Origin: Methanoregulaceae archaeon
Lineage (GTDB): Archaea; Halobacteriota; Methanomicrobia; Methanomicrobiales; Methanospirillaceae
Direction of reading: 5' to 3'
Length of the DNA: 13,050 nt
Assembly (NCBI GenBank): GCA_013331215.1
Contig: DUGU01000001.1
Coordinates: 1 to 13,050 of the forward strand
The notes under the pieces are model-generated. The model was not told where the DNA came from. It did no database searches and saw only the letters and a list, made by a program, of their open reading frames with translations. Position 1 is the first letter of the stretch. Each line of letters begins with the position of its first letter. Position numbers and translations under genes: made by a program. Positions 5,198 to 12,154 of the stretch are shown here, piece after piece.

Positions 5198-6104
5198 TCA
5201 CTCCGCGCAGGTCCCGCTTCCGACGAACCAGTCGTCGCCGGCCATCGCGACATAGACGCACTTCTGCCAGACGCCCGGCCGATCGAGACGGTAGTTCGTG
5301 ATGTACGTCACGAAGCCTCCGCCGTCGGGCGCGGCTTCCTGCATCTCGCGGACCGTCCTGACGCCGTTGGGGTCGGCGAGGTTCCAGTGGCTGGACCCGA
5401 CGCTCGCCGGCGCCGCCGGGAGGGTGAGCGCGGTCCTGTTCACATCGTAGGCGAAGATGTAGCGTGCCCCCGCATGAACGATCCGTTCCAGTCGTTGAAG
5501 GCCATGAGGGCACGTTTCTTTCCGTTCGCCTTCGCGTATCGAACGGCTTCCTCGACAAACGCGACTGTTTCGGCGGTCGGATCGGGCTCGATGGTCTGGT
5601 ATATGCCCTATCCGAGCCACCAATCAGCGACCCGTTCGACGTAGCCGACCTTCGGTTCGGTCGCATTGCCGTGGGCGGAATTGACGTACCGGAACCGGGC
5701 GAAGCCGGTGCCGCTCAGGACGACGGTGCGCAGGTTGCGGATCAAATATGTGACGCCCGCATCGAGCTCGTCGAGCCGGCTCTTCCCGACCAGCTGCGTC
5801 TGGAGAGGGTGGGCGAGCGTGACGCCGCCGAAGTCGTAGGCGTAGACGTAGAGGTCGTCCTGGAAAAACGGGTCCGACCGGTTCATGAACGCGGCGAAGG
5901 CAGCCTTCCGGGCATTGGCCCGCGCGCAGGCGGGCGCGTCGTGGACGAACGCGACCATCTGGGCCGTCGTATGGCCTGATGAGAGGTGCGCGGCCGCTGG
6001 AGGTGGCGCAGACGACGCTGCGTTCGAAGCCGGCGGGGCCGAGGTGCAGCCCGCGGCGAGGAGCGGGGGGCGACGAGGCAGAGGCAGGCAAGGACCGTGC
6101 GCAT
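5198..6104 (-). pseudogene. Tandem-Cache lipoprotein, broken by two frameshifts and an amber codon
   Basis: Conceptually repaired, this is a secreted lipoprotein with two Cache sensor domains that would bind a small ligand outside the cell. It begins MRTVLACLCLVAP and, after removal of one base from the G6 run at 6065-6070 (plus strand), continues LLAAGCTSAPP, a proper lipobox. The first Cache unit runs from VAFVHDA to WWLG (5958-5611) with YVYAYDFGG and KVGYV. TAG at 5608-5610 then falls where the family has Ser (WWLGSGIY). The second unit continues in the same frame (GIYQTIEPDPTAETVAFVEE) until the C5 run at 5467-5471, where adding one base restores FMRGARYIFAYD through to GDDWFVGSGTCAE. 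A TATA-like ATATC sits 25 bases before the ATG. Three separate lesions suggest decay; homopolymer sequencing error could explain two of them but not the stop. Confidence 0.8.
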
Positions 6105-6126
6105 GAAGTGAGGTCGGCTGCCGAAG

Positions 6127-6133
6127 AGATATG
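6127..6133 (-). promoter_or_regulatory. TATA box of the Cache pseudogene
   Basis: CATATCT on the minus strand, about 25 bases before the ATG at 6104. That places transcription start at the start codon, so the promoter seems to survive although the gene is broken. Confidence 0.4.
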
Positions 6134-6188
6134 GGTGATGCTTTGGCGCGCAGTCGAGATCACGGCGGTCCCGTTCAGTGCGGAGACC

Positions 6189-6219
6189 GTTGACGGATCA
6201 TGAACGTTGATCCGTCAAC
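6189..6219. promoter_or_regulatory. Perfect inverted repeat, likely MarR operator
   Basis: GTTGACGGATCA and TGATCCGTCAAC pair exactly around a seven-base spacer. The repeat lies between the divergent Cache and marR genes, 17-18 bases upstream of the TTTAT box of marR. Symmetric sites of this size and place are typical autoregulatory operators of MarR dimers. Confidence 0.65.
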
Positions 6220-6233
6220 TGTTACGTCATCAA

Positions 6234-6241
6234 CCTTTATC
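6234..6241 (+). promoter_or_regulatory. Probable TATA box of marR-MATE
   Basis: CCTTTATC, expected start near 6262, about 18 bases before the ATG at 6281. It sits directly downstream of the inverted repeat, so a bound dimer could hinder transcription factor access. Confidence 0.4.
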
Positions 6242-6280
6242 TCCGCTGCGGATCCATGCTGTTCTCACTTTCGAGATACC

Positions 6281-6613
6281 ATGTCCGACGAAATGCCGCT
6301 GGCCCGACTCCTTGGAATCGTGCTCCAGCACCACTATGCGACCCTGAACGAGCGCCTGCGCCCGTTCGGGCTCTCCGCCGGACAGGTCCCGGTCATGCTC
6401 AGCCTCGCCGTCTGCCAGAACGTCACGCAGGAGGCGCTCGCGCGTCACTTCCATGTCGACAAGGGCGCGGTCGCCCGGGCTGCGCGGCGGCTCGAAGAGG
6501 GCGGGCTCATCCGGCGCGAGACCGATCCCGCCGACCGGCGGGCCGTCCGGCTCTTCCTGACAGCCGAGGGCGAACGGATCGTCCCCGAGATCGTCCGGTT
6601 TGACCGCGAGTGA
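6281..6613 (+). CDS. MarR-family regulator, truncated by in-frame TGA
   Basis: The reading frame gives 110 residues. Residues 33-97 are a clear MarR winged helix: LSAGQVPVMLSLAV, TQEALARHFHVDKGAVARA (recognition helix), RRLEEGGLIRRE, then the wing DPADRRAVRLFLTAEG. MarR proteins usually have 140-150 residues, the last helix forming the dimer interface. Here TGA at 6611-6613 stands where a Trp is common (FDRE-W-EDVV), and the same frame continues with family-like sequence (EDVVTAGFDVDERAAVRSLL) to a stop at 6719-6721, which would give 146 residues. TGG to TGA is the simplest explanation. The shortened protein keeps DNA-binding residues but loses much of the dimer helix. ATG 6281 is preferred to 6200, which lies within the operator. 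It regulates, or once regulated, the MATE gene behind it. Confidence 0.8.
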   Translation: MSDEMPLARLLGIVLQHHYATLNERLRPFGLSAGQVPVMLSLAVCQNVTQEALARHFHVDKGAVARAARRLEEGGLIRRETDPADRRAVRLFLTAEGERIVPEIVRFDRE

Positions 6614-6713
6614 GAGGACGTTGTCACGGCCGGGTTCGACGTGGACGAACGGGCCGCTGTCCGATCTCTCCTTCGGCGGATGGCCGGAACCTGTGCCGAC
6701 GGAGGGCTCTGTC

Positions 6714-8207
6714 ATGAGTGAGACTGGCGACCTCGAGAGCGGCTGCCTTCCGCACCGGGCCGAGACGGCCGGTGTCGCGCTGCTGCGTGGCGACCCGAAG
6801 ACCGCGATCATCCGCCTCTCGGCCCCGATGATTGCGGCGATGCTCCTGATGTCGAGCTACAACATCGTGAACGCGATCTGGGTCGCAGGGCTCGGAGCGA
6901 ACGCCATGGCCGCGATCGGGTTCATCACCCCGCTCTTCATGGTCCTGATGGGGCTCGGGAGCGGCCTCGGCGCCGGGGTCACATCGACGATCGCCCGACG
7001 GATCGGGGCCTGCGATCGGTCCGGTGCGAACAACGCGGTGGTGCATGCGCTCCTGCTGGTCCTCGGCATCGCCGCGGTGATCACGGTCCCGTTCGTGCTG
7101 CTGGCCGAGCCGATCGCGGTCCTCTTCGGCGCTGGCGCGACCGCCGGCCTCGCGGCCGAGTACGCACGGATCATCTTCACCGGGACCGTGCTCTTCCTCT
7201 TCGTAAACATCGGCTACGCCGTGCTCCGGGCCGAGGGGGACTCGAAGCGGACCATGTACGCGATGGTCGCCTCGGCGCTCCTGAACATCGTCCTCGACCC
7301 GGTCCTGATCTACTGGGCAGGACTCGGGGTCGCCGGCGCGGCCTGGGGCGCGGTCATCTCGATCGGGCTGGTCACGGGGATCCTGCTCTACTGGTTCTTT
7401 GTGAAGCGCAACACCTATGTCTCGATTCGGCGGGCCGACTTCGTTCCCGACCGCCGGGTGATCGCGGATATGCTCCAGATCGGCCTGCCGGCCTCGCTCG
7501 AGTTCGGGCTGATGGCGGCGCTCTCGATCATCGTCAACTGGATGCTCGTGGCCACAGCCGGCACGGACGCGGTCGCCGTGTACACGGCCGGGTGGCGGGT
7601 CGCGCTGTTCGCGGTCATCCCCATCGCCGCGATCGGGACCTCGGTGGTAGCGGTGGCCGGCGCGGCATATGGGGCGCGGCAGTTCGGGAAGCTCCGGGTC
7701 GCTCACAGGTTCGCGACCGCGTTGGGGGCCGGGATCGGCCTCGTATTGAGCGTTCTCACCTTCATCTTCGCTCACCAAATCGCCTCGATCTTCTCCTACG
7801 CCCCCGAGAGCGCGCCGCTTGCACCGATGATAGCGTCCTTCCTCGCGACGATGTGCTTCTTCTTCCCGTTCGTCGCGCCGGGGATCGTCTCGGGCTCGAT
7901 CTTCCAGGGGACCGGCCGGGGGGTTTACTCCCTCGTCGTGAACATCTTCCGAAACCTGGTCTTCATCGTGGTCTCGGCCTACCTGCTCGCGTTCGTCTTC
8001 GGCCTCGGCGAGGCCGGCGTCTGGTGGGGGATCGTGGCCGGGAACATGATGGGCGGCACCTTCAGCTACCTCTGGGCGCGCTTCTACGTGAACCGGATGA
8101 TTCGGCTCCGCGGGGCCGGGCCGGCGTCCGAGCCCTCCCACGAGCACACAGCACCGGCAGAGGGAGGTATCTGGCCTCCCTCCGGAGCCTGCGTCAGAGA
8201 CGAGTAA
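6714..8207 (+). CDS. MATE-family multidrug efflux transporter
   Basis: 497 residues with about twelve hydrophobic segments in two six-helix halves (roughly 37-230 and 255-455), the layout of MATE cation or proton antiporters in the cytoplasmic membrane, which expel drugs and other cationic compounds. Family hallmarks include the first helix NIVNAIWVAGLGANAMAAIG, the stretch VLRAEGDSKRTMYAM followed by NIVLDPVLIYWAGLGVAGAA (171-210), and the repeat of the first motif in the second half. It groups by feel with DinF/NorM-like prokaryotic MATEs. The ATG at 6714 overlaps the original marR stop by eight bases, so the two genes were a coupled operon; the present premature marR stop lies 100 bases upstream and may weaken coupling. 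The hydrophilic tail (465-497) is longer than usual and its DNA forms a hairpin. The gene is intact. Confidence 0.93.
   Translation: MSETGDLESGCLPHRAETAGVALLRGDPKTAIIRLSAPMIAAMLLMSSYNIVNAIWVAGLGANAMAAIGFITPLFMVLMGLGSGLGAGVTSTIARRIGACDRSGANNAVVHALLLVLGIAAVITVPFVLLAEPIAVLFGAGATAGLAAEYARIIFTGTVLFLFVNIGYAVLRAEGDSKRTMYAMVASALLNIVLDPVLIYWAGLGVAGAAWGAVISIGLVTGILLYWFFVKRNTYVSIRRADFVPDRRVIADMLQIGLPASLEFGLMAALSIIVNWMLVATAGTDAVAVYTAGWRVALFAVIPIAAIGTSVVAVAGAAYGARQFGKLRVAHRFATALGAGIGLVLSVLTFIFAHQIASIFSYAPESAPLAPMIASFLATMCFFFPFVAPGIVSGSIFQGTGRGVYSLVVNIFRNLVFIVVSAYLLAFVFGLGEAGVWWGIVAGNMMGGTFSYLWARFYVNRMIRLRGAGPASEPSHEHTAPAEGGIWPPSGACVRDE
8160..8182 (+). terminator. Hairpin in the last codons of the MATE gene
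   Basis: GAGGGAGG and CCTCCCTC pair exactly around TATCTGG, inside the coding sequence of the tail. It could be an early terminator or an mRNA-stabilising stem. No T-run follows. Confidence 0.35.
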
Positions 8208-8232
8208 TCGCACGGAGGACGGAACGAGGGGG

Positions 8233-8260
8233 TCGGACGATACCCTCCCCCAACGTCCGA
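8233..8260. terminator. Inverted repeat between convergent genes
   Basis: TCGGACG and CGTCCGA flank a 14-base C-rich loop in the 210-base gap between the convergent MATE and reductase genes. A bidirectional terminator is possible. I see no gene in 8208-8417. Confidence 0.3.
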
Positions 8261-8417
8261 GGTCCGGGATTCGTGCAGCTGCGGAGGCGGACACGGGCAC
8301 CGGCAAAGGACGACGTCGTGGTCGATGAGATCGGGGCCGGCGCACTTGGTCGCGCGCAGCCCCCACTGCAGAGTGCTGCTGACGCGATCCGATTGCGTCT
8401 CCGCGAGCTCCGGTCCT

Positions 8418-9125
8418 TCAGTACCCCGGGAAGTACTCGTGCCGGACCCGATCGTCGGGCACTCCAATCTCCCTGAGGATGGCGAGCATCGCATCGACCA
8501 TGGCCGCCGGGCCCGAGACGTAGAAGCCCCGGCCCCGCACGTCGGGCACCTCCTTCTCGACAAAGGCCCGGTCGATCCTGCCCACGTGCCCGGTCCATCC
8601 GGGCGCCGGCTGGGTCACGGTGACGTGCGCGGAGAAGAGCGGGTTCGTCCGCTGCAGCTCGTCGAACTCCTCGCCGAAGAGGATCTCCTCCTCTGCCCTG
8701 GCCGAGTAGAGGAGCGTGATCCGGATCAGCAGGCGGGTGTCGGCGGCGTACCGGGCCATGCTCCTGAGCGGAGTGACGCCGATACCGCCCGAGATGAAGA
8801 CCACGTCCTCGTCCCGGGCGTCCAGAGTGAAGCTGCCGGACGGCCCCCGGATCGTCGCCTCGTCCCCGGGGACGAGCGCTGTCAGGGCGTCTGCGAAGGG
8901 ATGGCCCGTCAGCCCCTTCGTCACCTCGAGGAACGGCTCGGTCGGGCTGCTCGAGATGGTCAGGTGCCGGGTCAGGGTCTCCATCCCCGCTTTGAGCTCG
9001 ATGAACATGAACTGGCCGGCGAGGTACGAGAACCCCGGCGGCCGCTCGAACCTGACCGAGACCGCGCGAGGCGACTGGTGCACCACATCCGTGACGTGAG
9101 TCCGGTACTCCTGTGCAGTGCCCAT
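8418..9125 (-). CDS. FAD/NAD(P)H-dependent ferredoxin reductase-type oxidoreductase
   Basis: 235 residues with the two-domain ferredoxin-NADP reductase fold. The FAD domain covers about 1-103: GQFMFIEL, the flavin-binding RHLTISSS at 53-60, then GPSGSF at 94-99. The pyridine nucleotide domain covers about 105-235: FISGGIGVTPLRSM at 110-123, YSARAEEEILF, then YVSGPAAMVDAM at 202-213, and the terminal HEYFPGY. No iron-sulfur or globin domain is fused, so it should pass electrons between NAD(P)H and a separate ferredoxin, flavodoxin or similar carrier in the cytoplasm. The open frame continues to 9917 on the minus strand, but homology-like sequence begins at MGTAQEYRTHVTDVV, and a weak TATA-like GGTTTAC lies about 25-30 bases upstream. 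It lies 80 bases beyond the glucoamylase gene on the same strand, with no obvious functional link. Confidence 0.9.
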   Translation of the reverse strand: MGTAQEYRTHVTDVVHQSPRAVSVRFERPPGFSYLAGQFMFIELKAGMETLTRHLTISSSPTEPFLEVTKGLTGHPFADALTALVPGDEATIRGPSGSFTLDARDEDVVFISGGIGVTPLRSMARYAADTRLLIRITLLYSARAEEEILFGEEFDELQRTNPLFSAHVTVTQPAPGWTGHVGRIDRAFVEKEVPDVRGRGFYVSGPAAMVDAMLAILREIGVPDDRVRHEYFPGY

Positions 9126-9205
9126 GAGGCCGTCTTCTCGTGCGGAGCAGTAAACCGTTGCGGTGCGACGCGTTCGCCGAATCCTCCGGAGCCGGTCGAT
9201 CCACC

Positions 9206-11209
9206 TCAGACCCACGGACGGATGTGGGATCCCTGGAACGAGGACAGGCCGCAGGTCGGGCATGGGCGGATGCCATGGACCGCGTCGAGGTACCGCGTCA
9301 CGGTGAGCACGAAGGTCGAGTGGCTCCAGGTCAGGGGCGCGACCGAGAGCGGCGCGCCCGTCCGCGGATCGAGCTGCTCGGGCATCAGACCCGCGCGGGT
9401 GGCGTGGCTGCAGACCCACTCCAGGAGGGCGAGGGCCCGCGGCAGATCCCCGAGCCCGATGTACCACTCGGCCAGCCAGAGTGTGCAGATCGGCCATGGG
9501 TTGCCGGGCAGGCCCGGATCGTCGCCATTTCGCTGGTATCGGTCCCGCTCGTACCGGGCGACGCCGCCGATCCCCGCCCTCACGCCCAGACGGATCTCGA
9601 CCGCCTCCATCGTGGCGTGCACCCGCGGATCGTCCGGAGGAAGCAGGCCGAACGCGAAGACGCCGTAGGCACTCGCGTCGACCGTCCTGTCTGGGGCGAG
9701 GCTGCCGTCGACGTCGAACCGGACGGCCTTGAGAAACCGGCCGGACCCATCCTCGACGAGATGGGCGAGGGCTGCTGCCTTGACTTCGGCGGCAGCCTCG
9801 CGATACCGGGCCACGCGGTGCGTGTCGCCGAGCAGGGTGGCGATGCGCGAGGCGGCGAGGAGCCCGGCGTGGACCGCGGCTACGGTGAAGGTGAAGATGC
9901 CGTGATGCTCCTCCCACAGGTCGTAGCTCGGAAGCGGCAGCCCGGTTCCCGGATCCCGATACGGGACCAGGAACTCGGCCGCCGGTACGACGAGCGGATC
10001 GTAGAGCGAGATGACGAACTCGATGTCGCGGACCCGGTCGTAGTGGTTCCAGAGCGCATGGAGGACGAGTGCGGTCTCGTCCTCCTGGATCGGATACTGC
10101 GCCGCGCCGCCGAGGTCGATCCAGGGGTGCCAGGTCGAACCGAGGGTGCCGTCGGGGTGATACTTGTGGAAGAGGTACCCTTCGGGCGTGATCGTCCGCT
10201 CGCAGAACCGGAAGAACCGCCGGGTCACGCCGTAATATCCGGCCGCGTCGAGGCCGATCGAGACGAAGGCCCCGTCCCTCGGCCAGGCATACGCGTAACT
10301 ATCGTGGTTGAAGGAGTAGATGTCCGAGTCGCACGAGCCGAGGATGGCGCCCCGGCTGTCGATCTGCGTGCGAAGCACGAGCAGGCTGCGCTTGAACGTG
10401 TCCACGACGACGGGCGGCAGGTCGGCAAAGTCGATCTGGCTCTTGTTGACCCAGACCCGGTAGACCAGGTCGGCCTGATCGAGGAGCTCTCCGGGCCCAC
10501 TCGCCCGGACCCGGCGGTGCAGGGCGGTCACCTCGTCCATGGACGTCCCGGTGCAGAGCCAGTAGTGGAGCGTCGAGAATCCGTCGGGCCCCAACCGGGC
10601 GTTCACACCGATCGTCGAATCGACCGATCCGTGCGCCACAGGGTTGCGGCTCAGTGTCCCGTCCTCCGCATCGACCCACGTGCCCCGCGAGGCACGGGTC
10701 TCGGCCGTCCCGACGGCGTACTGATCGAGCCCCGGACCGTCGCCGTGTCCTCCCGCAAGGATGTACCGGTCCTTCCGGTAGTGGATCACCGCACCCTCCT
10801 GCGGGTGATAGAGGGCCGTGACCCCATGCGACGACTCGTGGACGTGAAGGTCCTGGGCGAAGAAGAGGCGGAGGTCGTGGGCTCCGCCATCGGTGCTCCG
10901 CGCTGCTACCCGGCGGAGGAAGATCGTATAGAGCGGGTGGACCGTGTCGTTGACCGTCAGTTCGACAGGGAGCGCTGGAGGCGTCAGTAGGACCTCGCTC
11001 ACTAGCGAGTCGGGGCGGTATGCAATGGATCGCTTCCAGTGTTCGTCGACCCAGGAGAAATGCCCGTCCACCCAGACACCGAACCGACATCGATGGCCTC
11101 CGACATGATTCTCCATGCCGACGAAGGGGAAGTAGAGGTCGCGGATCGAGAGGTCGGCATCGAGCGTGATCATCAGGTCGCCGTTTCCGAAGCAGAGTTC
11201 CCGAGGCAT
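9206..11209 (-). CDS. GH15 family glucoamylase (glucan 1,4-alpha-glucosidase-like)
   Basis: 667 residues, the normal size for archaeal and bacterial GH15 enzymes. An N-terminal beta-sandwich domain (about 1-255; GNGDLMITLDADLSIRDLYF near the start) precedes an (alpha/alpha)6 barrel (about 265-640). Substrate and catalytic motifs are visible: YAYAWPRDGAFVSIGLDAAG at 305-324, the general acid within LPLPSYDLWEEHHG (Glu433/Glu434), NGDDPGLPGNPWPICTLWLA at 561-580, and the general base Glu611 in LMPEQLDPRTG. It should release glucose, or split trehalose in some subfamilies, by inversion. There is no signal peptide, so the enzyme is likely cytoplasmic and acts on stored glycogen-like polymer. A short tail carries CPTC (650-653). 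The ATG at 11209 is favoured: the upstream frame to 11353 lacks similarity-like sequence, and a TTATCA box at 11245-11250 fits. Confidence 0.93.
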   Translation of the reverse strand: MPRELCFGNGDLMITLDADLSIRDLYFPFVGMENHVGGHRCRFGVWVDGHFSWVDEHWKRSIAYRPDSLVSEVLLTPPALPVELTVNDTVHPLYTIFLRRVAARSTDGGAHDLRLFFAQDLHVHESSHGVTALYHPQEGAVIHYRKDRYILAGGHGDGPGLDQYAVGTAETRASRGTWVDAEDGTLSRNPVAHGSVDSTIGVNARLGPDGFSTLHYWLCTGTSMDEVTALHRRVRASGPGELLDQADLVYRVWVNKSQIDFADLPPVVVDTFKRSLLVLRTQIDSRGAILGSCDSDIYSFNHDSYAYAWPRDGAFVSIGLDAAGYYGVTRRFFRFCERTITPEGYLFHKYHPDGTLGSTWHPWIDLGGAAQYPIQEDETALVLHALWNHYDRVRDIEFVISLYDPLVVPAAEFLVPYRDPGTGLPLPSYDLWEEHHGIFTFTVAAVHAGLLAASRIATLLGDTHRVARYREAAAEVKAAALAHLVEDGSGRFLKAVRFDVDGSLAPDRTVDASAYGVFAFGLLPPDDPRVHATMEAVEIRLGVRAGIGGVARYERDRYQRNGDDPGLPGNPWPICTLWLAEWYIGLGDLPRALALLEWVCSHATRAGLMPEQLDPRTGAPLSVAPLTWSHSTFVLTVTRYLDAVHGIRPCPTCGLSSFQGSHIRPWV

Positions 11210-11460
11210 CGGTCCGTCCCGGGCATCCCTCTGTTCCGGGTGGCTGATAACGGTTCCCTCAAGGCGCGGTAAGCGGCAGCCCGGGCAGTTTGGCGGACGG
11301 GGCTGCATCCCGGGCGGGGAAGGACGGATCCACTGCGGAGGGGTCGATCTCACCGTCGCCGATGAAGGCCGGCGCCATGAAGAAGAGCACTCGTCGGCGC
11401 GGGTGGTCCTGCAGGCCTTGCCGGACGAAAGGGAGGAGGGGTAGGATCCCCCTCAATCCG
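11210..11460. other. Gap between glucoamylase and cupredoxin genes
   Basis: No supported gene. It contains the probable glucoamylase promoter (minus, TTATCA at 11245-11250) and the hairpin that follows the cupredoxin gene. A 65-residue minus-strand open frame at 11259-11456 has no recognisable features. Confidence 0.4.
11436..11454 (-). terminator. Hairpin after the cupredoxin gene
   Basis: GAGGGG and CCCCTC flank a seven-base loop, just beyond the stop at 11461. On the minus strand it runs into CCCCTCCTCCCTTT (11428-11441 in plus coordinates), a 14-base string that recurs after the cupredoxin relic at 11964-11977. Confidence 0.45.
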
Positions 11461-11895
11461 TTACTGGACGATGAACTGCCAGGTCATCGTGGTCGGGTGA
11501 ACGTCGCACCGGAAGAAGTACGTCCCCTTCGTGCTCGGGGCGGTGAAGGTGTAGGTCGTGGTCCCGGGGCCGTTCACGATCTGGCCTTTGAAGATGGCGG
11601 TGCTTGCCGACGCATCCGTGTATACGGCGAAGTTGTGCGGCACACCCGAGTCCATGTTGTTGAAGGTGACCGTGACCTGCGCCCCGGCCGGTACCGTGAT
11701 CGTGCTTTTGTCGAACTTGACGTTCTGAGCCGTGAGGGTGATGGCCGTGGGCTGGCCGGCGGCCCCGCCGGTCGTCGTCTGCACCGCCGTCGTGGGTGCG
11801 GTCGTTCCAGTGGTCGTGGTGGTGGTGCATCCGGCAAGGAGCGCGCTGCAGAGCAGAAGGCTCGCCACCGCAAGAATCAGTATATACCTCCGCAT
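11461..11895 (-). CDS. Cupredoxin-domain lipoprotein (small blue copper-type)
   Basis: 144 residues: a hydrophobic signal (RRYILILAVASLLLCSA) with lipobox LLAGC (Cys23), a Thr-rich linker (24-45), then a single cupredoxin barrel (about 50-144). The type 1 copper ligands are all visible: His87 in VPHNF, Cys130 and His133 in FFRCDVHP, and Met137. It should be anchored to the outside of the cell membrane and carry electrons or bind copper. A TATA box GTATAAAA (plus strand 11917-11924) lies about 25 bases upstream of ATG 11895, which fits leaderless transcription and rules out longer starts. A decayed second copy lies immediately upstream at 12003-12059. Confidence 0.92.
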   Translation of the reverse strand: MRRYILILAVASLLLCSALLAGCTTTTTTGTTAPTTAVQTTTGGAAGQPTAITLTAQNVKFDKSTITVPAGAQVTVTFNNMDSGVPHNFAVYTDASASTAIFKGQIVNGPGTTTYTFTAPSTKGTYFFRCDVHPTTMTWQFIVQ

Positions 11896-11916
11896 ATCCG
11901 GAGAGAAGAGCCGCAA

Positions 11917-11924
11917 GTATAAAA
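11917..11924 (-). promoter_or_regulatory. TATA box of the cupredoxin gene
   Basis: TTTTATAC on the minus strand, preceded by AATAAACC. Its distance from ATG 11895 puts the transcript start at the start codon. This is the strongest promoter-like element in the window. Confidence 0.65.
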
Positions 11925-11961
11925 GGTTTATTGGAAATAAGGCCATACGTGTCGCAATAGC

Positions 11962-11977
11962 AAAAAGGGAGGAGGGG
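11962..11977 (-). terminator. Terminator-like tract after the cupredoxin relic
   Basis: On the minus strand CCCCTCCTCCCTTTTTG, with an oligo-T run. It shares 14 bases with the tract after the intact cupredoxin gene, which indicates that the duplicated unit included the 3' end. Confidence 0.45.
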
Positions 11978-12002
11978 CGATGGTCGTACCCCCCGCCGTT
12001 TC

Positions 12003-12059
12003 TCACATGACGATGAACTGTCCCGTCATCAGCGTCAGTGCACACCGCACCGGAAGAAG
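12003..12059 (-). pseudogene. C-terminal relic of a second cupredoxin gene
   Basis: Read on the minus strand this gives FFRCGVH, then, after one missing base, TLMTGQFIVM and a stop. That is the copper-ligand end of a cupredoxin (Cys, His, Met). The DNA aligns with the end of the intact gene at 11463-11519, sharing blocks such as ACGATGAACTG, GTCATC and CGCACCGGAAGAAG. Directly upstream the sequence jumps to a Thr/Ser-rich stretch (STTTTSSPASS) like the linker behind a lipobox, so most of the domain seems to have been deleted. It is a decayed tandem duplicate whose remains now form part of the upstream region of the lipoprotein at 12155. Confidence 0.65.
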
Positions 12060-12113
12060 CAGGGGAGCTGGTCGTGGTGGTGCTGGGGAGAACGTCGAGG
12101 CATGGGAGCTGGA

Positions 12114-12130
12114 TAAGGAAAATCCTTAAG
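12114..12130 (+). promoter_or_regulatory. Promoter with palindrome for the lipoprotein at 12155
   Basis: TAAGGA-AAA-TCCTTA is a perfect inverted repeat. Its right arm runs into CTTAAG, a TATA-like box about 26 bases before ATG 12155. A protein bound to the palindrome would block the promoter. Confidence 0.4.
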
Positions 12131-12154
12131 CGCCGGACAAGCATCCTGGTGCTC

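Noticed and set aside
5608..5610. Pyrrolysine codon in the Cache gene
   Set aside because: The codon replaces a conserved Ser and the gene has two further frameshifts, so a nonsense mutation is simpler; no pyl genes are seen in the window.
6624..8366. 580-codon open frame on the minus strand
   Set aside because: Opposite the intact MATE gene; Arg/Asp/Glu/Pro/His-rich composition typical of antisense frames in GC-rich DNA.
8418..9917. Reductase reading frame extended to 499 codons
   Set aside because: The first 264 codons are an Arg/Pro-rich out-of-frame reading of the glucoamylase; the reductase fold starts at 9125.
9140..10990. 616-codon open frame on the plus strand
   Set aside because: Antisense to the glucoamylase and the start of the reductase; low-complexity charged composition and no recognisable motif.
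11290..11922. 210-codon plus-strand frame
   Set aside because: Antisense to the cupredoxin gene, whose ligands and lipobox are unmistakable on the other strand.
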